A stretch of DNA of 64,000 bases, taken from the NCBI GenBank assembly GCA_034620365.1, contig JAQGEQ010000287.1, forward strand, positions 186,001 to 250,000, read 5' to 3'. This DNA comes from Pegea sp. RAD2-039. Lineage: Eukaryota > Chordata > Thaliacea > Salpida > Salpidae. The first letter of the stretch is position 1. Each line of letters begins with the position of its first letter. The notes beneath the pieces were generated by a model. That model was given only the letters and a program-made list of their open reading frames with translations. It was not told the DNA's origin and did no database searches. Positions 26,401-38,100 of the stretch are shown here, piece after piece. Both the position numbers and the translations under genes were made by a program.

Positions 26401-29400
26401 CTGGCTCAGGGTATAATACATCTTCATCATCTATCAAAAAAATATCTTTGATATTCACAAACACCTCTTTACCAAAGTCCACCAGAAGAAGATGACATTT
26501 ATTCAAATCAGAAAAGTCTATTAGGGAGCATCTGCACCAAATATCTTTATTCAGTATTTTACAAGGCATTCCTTTGTACATCTTTTGACAGCAGTCTTCA
26601 CCAACAAGATTTTTACAACTTATTGCAAGGTTTTGGCCGAGAATTTGGCAATTAGAATAAAAAGTATTTTGTTTTATCAAATAAAAATCTGAAGGTGATC
26701 GAAAACAACCAAGCTCAACAAAGAAACTCTCTCCTAACATATCTCCTGCAGACATACTGTAATTTATTTTGATAATTTCTTCATCTACTGATGGAGCTCT
26801 TTCACTTAAATCAACTGATGGCTTTGGACTATTTATCAACTTACTGTTATACCACTTAGCATATTTATTTTGTACTAAAAAAGCACTGAGGTTTACAAAT
26901 CCATCACTAGTACTACAAACAAGGATTAATTCTTTACCTGTCTTTTCTGGGTTTGTTATAACCCTACCATATAATTTATGAGCTCGCTCAATAACTTCTT
27001 TGGTGACTTTGTTACAATCTTCGTCCCACTGACTAATCACAGGCGTGACATTGAAAAGCTTGCATTTGATGGTGTAAGGTGATCTCAATTTCAAACTATC
27101 ATCAAGAATTGTGATCTTAGAAGCTTGTAATTTCACGAGCTGTCCATAATCGATTAATCGAACGGTGGCAACAGTATCAACGCAATTAAATAGCCGGGCC
27201 CGGCACCATGACTTCAGATCAGAGTTCCAAACACAACAAAACTGATTAAAACTCACTAACATAATCGGAGACTGAAGTAATTGTTGAGTATGATTGATAA
27301 GAGCTTGAAAATCTTCAAACTCTTCTTTGATAGACTTTGATTGAATCCATATACCAGACGGACCTTGAATATTGGTTACACAAATTTCATTGATAGGAAA
27401 ATCAGATGAACTCAGTGAGACCTCCATTCCCTCAAATGACATACAAGACTGTATATTCAACTCGATATCGGTCAGAAGAGGCTGAAACATCATCATAGGC
27501 TTAACAGGAGTATACGTTGCCAGTGGTTTCTTCTCGGCGAGACTGCCAAAAGAAACTCCAAAAGAATTGTTTAAATTACGTAAGCCCTCATAAAACTCAA
27601 CTAAATGAGATTCATTTGGACGAGGAAAAAAAATTGCAACCAAAACTTGGCTGGAAAGAATAGAGAATAACTTCAACAGCTTGCTGTTTGCAAGTGGCGA
27701 AATTCTAGCCATAGAACAAACTAAAGTTTGTAGAGGTAGTTCAAAGAACTCGTGAATTGGTTGATACAAGTCCTCGTATCTACAACACCTCTTAGATAGA
27801 CCATAATCAAGAAGGCCAACTATAGCTTGTTGGGCGCTTATGCTAAAGATTACAGCGCGCAAAAAGTAGTGATCTGTTTTGATAGCACATACATCACCTT
27901 GCTTTAAGCCACTTGTTAGTTCAGATTGCTCTTTTAGAGGTAAATACAAAGTCGAAAGTTTAGTTTCAAACTTTTGAAGTTCAGGAGTATTATTTAATAT
28001 TTGGGCAAATATTTTATCAACAGACAAGACGTTGCCGACGATAACTTTAGCTTGGTGATTATAACCAACTTCTAACCTTGTAAACATACCAAAAACTGAA
28101 TCAATCTGTGAAGAGCTAATCATTTTAAAAGTAGTTTGATTGGTTTCACCTGCACCTAGCTCGGATATACTTTCTATATCAACAGAAAGCTGATGGTTTG
28201 AAAAATTGAAGTAATCTTTGACTTTTACTGTTACTGTTACAGTTTGTTCCTTTGTCAAAAAATCATGTAAATCTTGTGGCTCAAAACCATCTAAATTATT
28301 AAAGTTCTCAACTCTAGATGGCACTGCTGAATACCGATGGTCCTGAAAAACTGCTGGTAAATGCCATACCTCCTTGAGCTTCTTCTTAGCTAGATCTCCA
28401 TAATCGATATAGTAAACCTCACAGGAGTTCTTAAACAGCTTGCAAACTCTTCCTCTGCATATTCGATTTCTTTCTTCACTCAAGCATGCAACCACAACGC
28501 CTTTACAGATTAAAGCAGGTTTACGATTTAGTTCGACACCAAAATAAACATTCAAATCATTAGTCAGACGATTATTGATTTCATGCGCCGTCTTTTCTTG
28601 GAAGTGGACTGTACTGCCGGATATAAAAGTCACGTGAGCTGTAAACGATTTTTCGAGTGGAAAATGTTCTTTTAGATAATTTACACCCAAAACACACAGA
28701 TTGTTCCGTATTAACAAGCTGCTTATCTCTTCGATATAAGCTACATATTCACGACTTGAAACTGTGCTTTCAATTCTAACCTTAACTTTTTTAAAAGAAT
28801 AATGTGAACAAATTAATTGGGCCGCATGAGATGTCCATGTTCCAGAATTGCCAATAGGATTAAGATTAGGAGTCAATTGAAAAGCAAGAGCTGAATTTTC
28901 CACCTTGGTTTGTAGGTCTGGTATGGCACGTAAGTTGATTTCATGAACAACCTAAAATATCGTTTGTTATTTCAGTAAAGAAGCATTTAGAATATCAACT
29001 ATAAATATTGATCCGAGTTTAGGATAAAAGTAACGCAAAAAATATATAACTAGCCAAATTGAGCTATTGATCATGTATAAGCCAGCAGGTAAACCTTACA
29101 TACTTGTTCTTCCCCGAAATTAGTAAAACGAAGAACCCAACGTGAATTGGAATACTGATAAAGTATTATAGCTCGATACCAATTTTGATCTGGCATATAA
29201 AGAGCTGCACAAGGAGTTCCTGAAACAACATCTTACAGTAAGCTTCAAGTGAGATATTAAATGGTAGTAACACTGGATACTACAACACGATTTAAACTTC
29301 TATAAAGATAAGGGCACAAAATAATGATCAATGAAAGAAACACATATACCAGGTTCAATTATTTGTAAAGCTTCATAAGTTGCTACTATTTCTTTAAAAG

Positions 29401-29668
29401 TTTCACTAAGCTTCAAGAAGTCTTCAGACTGAAATCCCCATACTATCAAGTTACCATCTGATAACAAATAAATTTATATTCTTTAAAATAACAAACTTCA
29501 AACAATTATTCTAGAACATTGAGATAAACATAACTAACATACTTTATATTTCCTAGTTATGCTATTATTAACAATAATAACTACTTTTAAAACAAAATAG
29601 TAAACAATTTTACTGTCATCAACTGATGAAGAAGTGATGATACAAAAATAATCACTATCATCTTCCAT
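23454..29668 (-). CDS. Large multi-Tudor protein, nine Tudor repeats
   Basis: Germline-type Tudor scaffold. Tudor repeats usually bind dimethylarginine on Piwi proteins in piRNA granules. Five exons: 29614-29668, 29350-29457, 29104-29219, 25624-28951 and 23454-25549, encoding 1900 residues. The two long reading frames are one gene: a 74-nt GT-AG intron (25550-25623) joins them in frame. Nine cores are visible: NWYRA/FTNFGEE, ICRGR/YIDYGD, FLRAV/LLDYGL, WCRAR/LIDYGQ, WCRCS/LVDFGK, WYRGH/LVDYGM, WCRAI/DLDSG, FRRAQ/YIDYGS and WCRAE/YFVDYGEE. Some lack the full aromatic cage (LDSG in the seventh), so not all need bind methylarginine. No RING, MYND, KH or helicase domain is seen, so it resembles Drosophila Tudor, TDRD6 or TDRD15 more than RNF17 or TDRD1. 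The ortholog is not resolved. The start MEDDSDYF is the first in-frame ATG before the first donor. Confidence 0.92.
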
Positions 29669-31608
29669 GCTTGTAGAAAAATAGCAACATCAAAGAAACC
29701 TGTAAATAGCAGGGAGCAAACTATACATATATATACTACCAACGTAATTTTAGATGTAACAAAGTAATCATTACTAGTATTCTGAACTTAAATTGTTTTT
29801 TTGAAACACGGCCAAAAATGATCAGAAAAATTGAATATTTGGTTAAGCTATAAGCAAATATGATAAAGAATGTAGTCATGCAACAAACGTTTTAAGTCGA
29901 ATTATTGGCTGACACAATTTTAAGAAAATATTTTTCTTACAGTATGTAATGTTGGATTAATGTAATACTAAATGATCTGTATAGTTTTTTATTATATTTA
30001 TAGAAATAGTGAACAAGATAAACATTTATTGAAATTAAGGTAATTGTGAGCAAAACTCCTATAGATCTTAAAGTATTTCAAAACATATTTCCATTCATTG
30101 CAAAAAAGAAATTTATTCTAAGCGTTAGATCGGAACTAGAGGTAAATTCTTAAAATTTTTAAGCCAAGTAGATATTACATAAGAATATGTACAAAAACAT
30201 TAATCAAAAATTACAAAATTGCAACAAGAATGTAATCACATGTCTTAAATGTATTTCGAAAACTACACTGAGGTTTGGAAAACAAAGATGTTCTTATAAA
30301 ATTAACTACAGTTGTATTAGAATGCTATAAAAAAGGTTTAGCTGCATACACTTGAGTGTCTTCTTAGAAAAACATGTATTTTGTGATCAAGTTTACTTAT
30401 TCTTTCAGTAAATTTTCTCTAATCTCTTACTACTTTAATAAACTAAGTGAATTCTAAATGCTATGATGGTTTTAAAAAGTGTAGCTTTAGATTCTGAGAA
30501 CCGATGGTTCTCTAAACTTTGATTTGATAACAAAAACTAAAAATGTTTAGAGATAAAAATATCTGTCGCAAACTGTTTTACTTTTTATCTTCATTAAAAG
30601 AAAAGTATTTCAATATTAAGCAATTTGATATACAATTTATTAACTTTCAATGCAAGCAATTTTAATACTATAGGACAGAACCATAAGTTTAAAGCTGATT
30701 TTCATATAGAATATTTTATATATTAAAACTAGCATTGCTTATGGAGCTTATTCCAAATCTCCAAATGTTATTCAGCGCTTGTAGACTTCAGCTTCTTCTT
30801 TACTGAGATTCTTCCTTTCCAACTTATCATCACTACCTCCTGTAAGTCAATAAACACAGGAAGATATCATGATCTAGTCAGTAATGTACTTTAATACTAT
30901 GAAGCAAGTTTTAGGTTTTCAAAATTGAGAACAAAGATGATATTTTTTTATATGCTAATAGCTATTATTGTTCTGTTTGTCATCTCATGTTATTTTAGGA
31001 CTAGTAGCAAATTTATTCTATTTTCAGCAAGCTAAATTTCATATAGCAATTACATTTCGTAAAGTTTGTTCTTTTTGTACGTTTTTTAGATGCTTTTGGA
31101 AGTCTATCTCAGTTTCACAAGACTTTAGCTGCCTTTTTGCAGTCAATAACACGACAGGCTTCGTCATATTTTAAAGTTTAAATCAACAAATGAGGTATTG
31201 ATAAGTTTTATGGTAATATGTCGATCACATAGAATTCAACTTTGCATCAATTTACGAGATGAATCTTCCATCAAGTTACTTCAAAACTTTTATTATCACT
31301 ATTTGGCCACTTCTAGTGTTTGAGTCGTACTGAACCAAGCGTAGGCTTATTTGATGAGAGGATACACGCTACGATCAAGGCGGATACTTTGCTGTACATT
31401 TATTACAAAGAAAGTGGAGTGTTATTTCTATTTCTGAGACTCCACCAATATATTTAAGCAAAGCACTATTATTGTTATTTTAGCTTTTTATGTATTTAAA
31501 AAGCTAATTTATTACTTTAATTGCAATAATTTGGTTAGAAGTAGACAAAAATTTATCACAACGTGTAGATAATTGTTAAGTTTAATTAGAAAAATTCAAA
31601 TCTTTAAA
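29669..31608. other. Intergenic DNA upstream of the Tudor gene
   Basis: About 1.9 kb without a supported gene. On the minus strand a 38-codon frame starting near 31163 (MTKPVVLLTAKRQ) and an acceptor followed by a charged segment near 30838 might be a small two-exon gene, but the frames do not join convincingly. The Tudor promoter should lie just upstream of 29668. Confidence 0.4.
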
Positions 31609-33025
31609 TCAACAATTGGAGATAGATCTACTGTGAAGTTTATCAATTTGCTTCATCTGAATATTATTTTCTTTTACCGTTCGATTTAAGAAAACAAAAA
31701 CATAAATAGGATGTACAAGTGTTACGACAGATAAAGCAATTAATCCACAAAAAACCATAGTAAAATCACCATCCAATGAATTAAATGACAACAAAGTTAG
31801 AGGGTATTGTAAGAATAAAAGAAAACCTCCAATAGTAGTAATCAGTCCTCGTATAAAACCATAATGCTGAGAAGGATAATTATATAATACAAAACTGTTA
31901 AATGAACCAAAGAATAAATTCATGTTTACTACTAACTGTAACATTGAGATATATTGAATGAAACATTATGAAGACACATAAGTATAAGCATTAGAATTGT
32001 TGACAGAATAGTAATTAGTTGAGTAATTGTAACTACTTTTATGGATGCTATTGTATTAGACAAATTGGTAAACAACTTATTACGATGAAAATCCATCAAA
32101 AATCTTACAAATAAAGAAAGCAAAATAGATAAAAACATAAGAAATCCTAAAACTTTTACAAATGTAGCAGATTCAATAACTGAAACTTTGGTTTCAATCT
32201 ATTTGTTAAAATTTCCCAAGACATATACCAAAATAAACTGAACAGTTATGAAATAAAAACAAAGTGTCCATAAATGTTTTTTTGTTAGAGATTCTTTTAA
32301 AGATTTTCCATCTGGGTTTTCGTCTTTGTCTGCATTTTTAGTCTCTTCTTCCTGATAATCAGTGATATTAGAATCAAAACACGGCAATTGACGAAACCCA
32401 TAGACATAGTTAGTTGGAATTTTAGATGGAGCATTCATCTTTGGTGTCAAAAAAAAGTTTGTATGTGAAAAAGCAGGCTTAGTACAGCGAGAAAATAAAA
32501 ACAGTTGGAAAAGGTCTCATTTGCCTCAAATAAATAACTGACCAATAGTAAAACAACTGATTACGAAATAAATGCTCCACAATTTAGATTAACAAACGTT
32601 TCTCTCAATTTTGTTGAAAGGTTAAAAGTTTGTATATTGACTGATAGAAGATTTAATCCAGCAATTGCTTGAAGTGGAATTGAAATATAAAGAAGCCAGG
32701 AAGAAAACCCTGGCTTAGAAATTGCTGTTATTATGAAAGAAATACTACTCAAAATAAGCAATATAGTTCAGCTAAACCAAACTCCTTGTTTATTAGTTAA
32801 GGTACCAAATAAAACACATGTTATTTTTGTGCCGAAAGTAGATACTGAATATACTAGATTATAAGCTTCCGTCTGTTCACGACAATTGTCAGTTCCGTTA
32901 GAGCATAACTCTATGAAAAATCCTTTCTTATATAAAGCAGGTAGGAAGGATGTCCAGCCTAGATACATACCAGTGTATAGCAATGTTTCAATTACAGCTG
33001 TTATTAAAGTCAATTGAATCTGCAT
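31609..33025 (-). pseudogene. SLC43-family transporter pseudogene (SLC43A3-like), intronless
   Basis: A continuous relic of an SLC43/major-facilitator transporter (amino acid or nucleobase carriers of the plasma membrane). It aligns along most of SLC43A3. Matching parts include the first membrane span with YLGWTSFLPALYKKGFF and a TM pair ending ISIPLQAIAGLNLLSVNIQT. Further on are LTPKMNAPSKIPTNYVYG (family LMPRGHIPYPLPPNYSYG) and the late YPSQHYGFIRGLITTIGG (family FPSEHFGKLFGLVMALSA). It is broken by in-frame TGA (32768-32770), TAA (near 32560) and TAG (32199-32201), by a one-base slip in a T8 run (near 32450) and by a second frameshift near 31945. No introns interrupt it, although vertebrate SLC43 genes have many, so a retrocopy is likely. 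No poly-A tail is visible. Confidence 0.85.
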
Positions 33026-33377
33026 TTTTACTCTAACAGAAAAAAGTAATCCATAATTTATTGACTTTATGATTGTTAAGCCTCTTGCGTCAAAACATAT
33101 AACTAAATTATAATAACTTCACTGCTTACGTTAAAATCTGATAAAACAGATTTAATACCCATTTAATATTATTGCTGTTACCTAGTGGTTGAGCTGATTA
33201 TCATGATAAGCTTAATGAGATATTTTGAAAGTTTTTTTAAAAGCAAGCAGATATAAAGAAAACTTTAATCATTAGTTTAATTATTAAATACCCTTTCAAC
33301 TATTATAGACTATACCTAATCTACAAAAATATTCTAGTAAACTGTATCTATAGTTAGCTAACATTAGTGCAAATTAT
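33026..33377. other. Short intergenic stretch, nothing recognised
   Basis: AT-rich DNA between the 5' end of the SLC43 relic and a LINE 3' tail. No coding signal. Confidence 0.4.
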
Positions 33378-33452
33378 TTGTGAGAATATGTGTTGTTGAA
33401 AAACGCTCTTTTCATACACCCTTCTTCTCGTTTATTTCAATAAATAAAGTTA
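33378..33452 (+). mobile_element. LINE 3'-terminal tail fragment, copy F
   Basis: About 75 bp matching only the extreme 3' end of the local LINE family: 'tgtgagaatatgtgtt', then a degenerate stem-loop region, 'acaccc', 'tcgtttattt' and an 'aataaataaa' tail. Compare 55880-55950. The rest of the element is missing, as expected for extreme 5' truncation or for decay. Confidence 0.6.
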
Positions 33453-33827
33453 TCAGTTACAAAATTTCTATTTATCTCAGAATATTGTTCAATTATTTTT
33501 TGAATAAAACTTTTATAAGATTCTACTTAGAAAAACATTTCATTGGTACATCACCAATAAGATGTATAAAAACTGTAGAAATCTAAAACTAATATTTTGG
33601 TGAAAACAAAGTCTGCAGAAATAAGTTTTACAAACATTTTACTCTCATTTAAAAATGGTGCATTAAAAAGTAGTTGCAGATTGTTGCTTAACCTTAGATC
33701 CATATAAAAGCATTTTTTTCCTCGAAATCTAAAACATTTATCTGGTTAAGTCTAAATTTGCTTTTGAACTTGCTTTTTTAGTTGTTTTTCGTTCACTAAA
33801 GGGTGCGTCTTTATAATGAGCTTTTAT

Positions 33828-33859
33828 AACGACGCCTGGAGGAAATTGTTTTCATATTT
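33828..33859 (+). repeat. Direct repeat, left copy, flanking the Tudor-gene duplicate
   Basis: This 32-nt segment starting 'aacgacgcctggagg' and ending 'tttcatattt' matches 34347-34378 at 29 of 32 positions. The pair brackets the duplicated Tudor fragment. Confidence 0.8.
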
Positions 33860-33882
33860 CATTTTCAGAATGACCTTCAGTT

Positions 33883-34265
33883 AGATACATTAGCACATTA
33901 CCTGCTGAAGGTTTACATACAAGAGAAGGACTCTTTGAGGAAGAGTTAGAAACAAATTCACTGCTACCATCTAATTTGATTGGCCCGTGCAAGTTTGAAA
34001 CCTTTGTTAATTTCTTAATAGACGAACATCGATTTTTAACCAAAGGTATCATTTCATCATCAAAAAGACTTTTATGAACTTCAGTGAGAGGCGTGGAAGT
34101 TTTATAACAAGGCAAGTTATTAAGTGCTTGATTAGTTGGATTCAAGCGGTTTTCTGATAAAACTGTACCTTTATTAGCTAAATGCATTCCAAAATCTTTA
34201 AATGTTTGAATGATATCATAAAAAACATTTACAATAAAAGTATTTTATCCGACTTGTTGACCAGT
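33883..34265 (-). pseudogene. Duplicated fragment of the multi-Tudor gene 3' exon
   Basis: These 383 bp match 23479-23861 of the Tudor gene without indels. The inner 350 bp show only about five differences; the right-hand 20 bp are more diverged. The fragment has an open frame of about 110 codons (33852-34187, MHLANKGTVL...) covering the C-terminal tail after the ninth Tudor repeat, ending in an unrelated GHSENEI extension. It lacks a Tudor core, a promoter and upstream exons, so it is a non-functional copy or part of a larger repeat. High identity indicates a recent event. Confidence 0.9.
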
Positions 34266-34346
34266 TGCTCTTTGCAGCGAGCTTTTCAATATTATATAAC
34301 ATTCTTAAAACAAAAATATTTTAATCTTAAAATATTTTTTCTTTCC

Positions 34347-34378
34347 AACGACGCCTGGAGGCAGTTGGTTTCATATTT
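34347..34378 (+). repeat. Direct repeat, right copy, flanking the Tudor-gene duplicate
   Basis: Partner of 33828-33859, in the same orientation ('aacgacgcctggaggcagtt' onward). The three mismatches make it too old or too long to be an ordinary target-site duplication of the nearly identical insert. Confidence 0.8.
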
Positions 34379-35164
34379 GCAATTCCATATTTTCATTTAT
34401 TATACATTTTTATCATAACTATATTATAAAATAAGTTATATTTCGAAGCATGTTACAACTCAACATTTCAATTGAACAAATTAGTTTTATTCTGTATGTA
34501 TATACGCTTGAAACAATACTTTTTTTGTAGCTTATAGACAAAATCTTTATCTAACTTATCGTTATCGATATATACGTTGTCTAACTTGTGCCATTAATTT
34601 ATTCATTGATTTTTCTTTAAAATAATTTATTAAAAACTGAATAATTTAATATATTACAATTTTTCTTGGTAGATAAACTTAGATAAAATGTAGTTAATGG
34701 AATTAAGTATCAGCAGTGTAAGATAAATTTCAATCAGTTTTATAACAGGTTCTTACAAAATTATAATGCTTTGTACCATATATTTCAAACAATTCAACTT
34801 CACTTTTTTATTCATTTTCTTTTTAATAATCTGGATAAAATCGAAAGTGTGTGCAAAATGTCCAACATGAAAGTAACTTTTTAATACTAGCTGAATTAAG
34901 TAGAGGAAGAACAAGTTTTATTGATAGTAATAAAGAAGCTATCATAACATTCATAAAAACGTACTAGTCAATTTAAAAAAAACTTTACTTTCAGTAGAAT
35001 CAAAAGTAATTTAAACTTAAAGCAAATCAAAACACAATTTAGAAAATATTTTTGAAAAAGAAAAGATAAACTACAATTGAATATTTTTTACAAAAATACA
35101 ATTGTAGAGCCACTTTATAAAAGTCATCTAGAGTTGTTGAGTTATTAACATTATTCGTTTAAAA
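34379..35164. other. Intergenic DNA downstream of receptor gene A
   Basis: AT-rich, no gene. It must contain the 3' UTR of the minus-strand receptor gene that ends at 35165. Confidence 0.45.
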
Positions 35165-38100
35165 TCATTTTGTAATAGTACAATATTGTTGGTAAGACTT
35201 TAGAATAAGTCTATGAAGTTGCGAATAAATTAGTGGATTAATTGAACTTTTAATTGATAAAAGAACAATTACAGATATCACATTAATCTTATAACCACTG
35301 TAACTCATATAAGACATTATTATAATTGGCAACCAGCAAAGTAAATCTGTTGTTATAACGAAGAAAAATTTATCGTTCAACTTAAACAAGTTTTGTTCAT
35401 TTGGTTTTCCAGGAATCACATATCTCTTTTTACTGTATAATATTAAAGCATAAACAGCAAAAATAATCACAAAATAAAAAAGATTGAAAGTTATAACTAT
35501 AAAAGAGAAAGCAAAATGAGGAGTTAAACTGTTTGCATAAAGATTAGGAAAGCAAATAGAAGAAGTACTATAATATCCAACACTTGACTTTACTTTAATA
35601 TTTCTGAATGGAAAACGAAGTTTACCTTTGACAGAATTGAAATACCAGCTGTTTAAGCTAGCAAGTTCGAAATCATTGCTTTTTGAAATATATGAAATGT
35701 TTGAAAATAACAGAGAAATTAATTCAGTTCTTTGATAAAAGTATTTAAGTGTGGAAAAGTTAACTAATTTTGGTAAAAATAAATTTTTTCCAATATAATA
35801 ACTTGTAGCGAAACTAAGTTTAAACCAAACTGGAATCATAGCAAAAATAAAAGATAAGAAAAATAAAGCTATAGAAACAAAAAGAACAAGCTTATAATTT
35901 AAGAAAAAAGATTTGGAAGGACGAATTACGACAGATAATCGTACAATCGTGATTAGAAGTAATAAGTTCATTGATGTTTGTGATGAAATAAGAGTTAGTG
36001 CTCCAACAGCATTACAGGTAGAACTAGTTCTCCATTCAATATCGTGGTAACAATATTCACCTGAAAATTGGTGAGTTTTGACTCCAAGTATCAGTAGAAC
36101 AATACCCATAACATAATCTGATGCAGCTAGTTGACATAATAGTAAGGTAGTAATAAAATCAATTGAACTTTTATTTTCTATCTTTAATAACTTTTTGAGG
36201 TGTAATATAATTACTATTAGGTTAATTACTATTATTATAATAGAAAAAAACCAAATGAAAATGCGAAGCTGTCGACTTTCGACCATTTCAAGAAACGAAG
36301 AAATCTCTCTACCATTAGCCTCATCTGAACCATCTAAACAATCTCTTTTGCAATCAAAACGTTTTTCTCTGCTAATAAACAGAGGATTCTGATTCAAACA
36401 ATAAAAATGAGTCTCAGTTGAACAATTCATTTCATCTGAACCATCAGGACAGTCTATGTGTAAGTCACAACGTTTTTGTAAATCAATACTTTGAGTGACG
36501 TTTGTATGGCAATAGAACCGCCAAGAACAAATAAAATTCTTTATATTACAAAAGTCACTGAATTCTGTAAAACTGACGTTTCTTCCATCTTCAACACTTA
36601 GCATATATTCTTGATCTCCAACTTTGAGAATCTCAATTTGTTTTGCTTGATGGTTTTTTAATGTATTTTTCAATGTATAAAAATTTGAAGAAATATTTTC
36701 ATAATCCTCAACGAAATATAGAGAATAATTTGAACTTAAAAAGTAATCAGCTAAATCTAAATTGTCAATTTCCGAACGCAAGAAAGGTAGGCAATTTGGT
36801 ACAGCAAACTCTAGTAGATTTTTAATATCTCCCTTTTTAGATAAGGGCTCCACCAAGCTTTGTTTAAACGAATTATCAAAACATTTGGACGAACATTCAT
36901 CTTCCTTAAAAGGACATTCAACTGTTTGATCACAAAGTTCTCCAGAAATTTGTTGTATTGAATTATTCTCTGGTAATAAACATTTATATGTTCCGTTTAA
37001 TCTCAAAGAAAATAGCTCAGAAAAAACCTTAAAGTTGCAAAAGTGTTCATCATTTTCATTTACAAAATTCTTCTCCAAATTACAGATATCATTAAAATTT
37101 CTTTCGTTTGATTGACACCTCATTAAATCCACGCTTGGAAACATCATCTCACATAGTGGCTCTATTTTATTGTTCTTACATAAACATTCATCTGATAAAT
37201 CAGGACAGTCTATAAAACTATCACAAATTTGTAATTTTGAAATTATGGTTTTGTTATCCAAGCATCTTGAACAAACAAATTGATTTTGATTATTATAACA
37301 TTTATCTTCTTTTTCAGAGCAAATGGAAATATTATTTTTGATATAATCTTGAGGAACAGTTCTTAAGCGTTTATTAAAGCCCGAATTAGGTTGAGTTAAA
37401 TTACTAACCTCTACTTCACATTTGAAACCAAATATAAAATCTGAACAGTATTTTATTCCTCTTGTGAATATTTTTTCAATATTTTTTGAATCTATCATCG
37501 GAGAGAATAAAGAATATACTTTGTTGATTTCTTTGCAGCGTAGATAGTTGGTTAGATTGCACATTTCAATTTCATCACTTCCATCACCACAATTTATTAT
37601 TCCATCACATTTATACTTTGTTGGCAAACATCTACTCTTATCTAAACATCTAAACTCACCTTCAACACATTTATTAAATCTATAACTTTCATCTACTCCA
37701 GATTTACAATCCTTAATAGAGTTTCCCACCCACGATCGAGGAATACAACGTCCATCTCCACAACTAAATTCGGTTTCATTAAAACATGTAACCTGAGTTC
37801 TGTTCTCATCAGAACCATCCTGGCAGTCATTGAATCCATCATTGATACGATAACGAGGAATACATCGATGATTATCATGACAAGTAAACTCCGTTTGATT
37901 GTAACAATCTAAACTTGTAATCTCATCACTGTCACCAAAACAATCTGCTTTTCCATCCATCACCATATCTCGTAGAATACATCTTGATGAGTTGTCGTGA
38001 CAACGAAATTCTGAAGTGTTGAAGCATGATTTAAGAGGTTCTTCTTCATCACTTGTATCGAAGACATCCTGATCATAAATTTATTTTTCAAGAGCAAATA

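Noticed and set aside
23454-28903. Two separate overlapping Tudor genes (1125 and 694 codons)
   Set aside because: A canonical 74-nt GT-AG intron at 25550-25623 joins the frames, and the second frame has no ATG of its own at its beginning, so they are one gene.
30767-31163. Possible two-exon small gene on the minus strand (MTKPVVLLTAKRQ... and a charged exon ending near 30767)
   Set aside because: Each part looks mildly coding and has a plausible donor or acceptor, but joining them in phase gives a different, less convincing C-terminus, and no family is recognised.
31609-33025. SLC43 gene read through by stop-codon recoding or split by micro-introns
   Set aside because: Three different stop types plus two frameshifts occur, the alignment has no gap at the stops, and possible GT-AG pairs there would be about 30 nt, too short.
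36195-36392. Plus-strand frames inside the receptor genes (36195, 36643, 49371) and minus-strand alternative frames (37693, 49957)
   Set aside because: They are shadows of the LDLa-7TM reading frames and show no independent family features.
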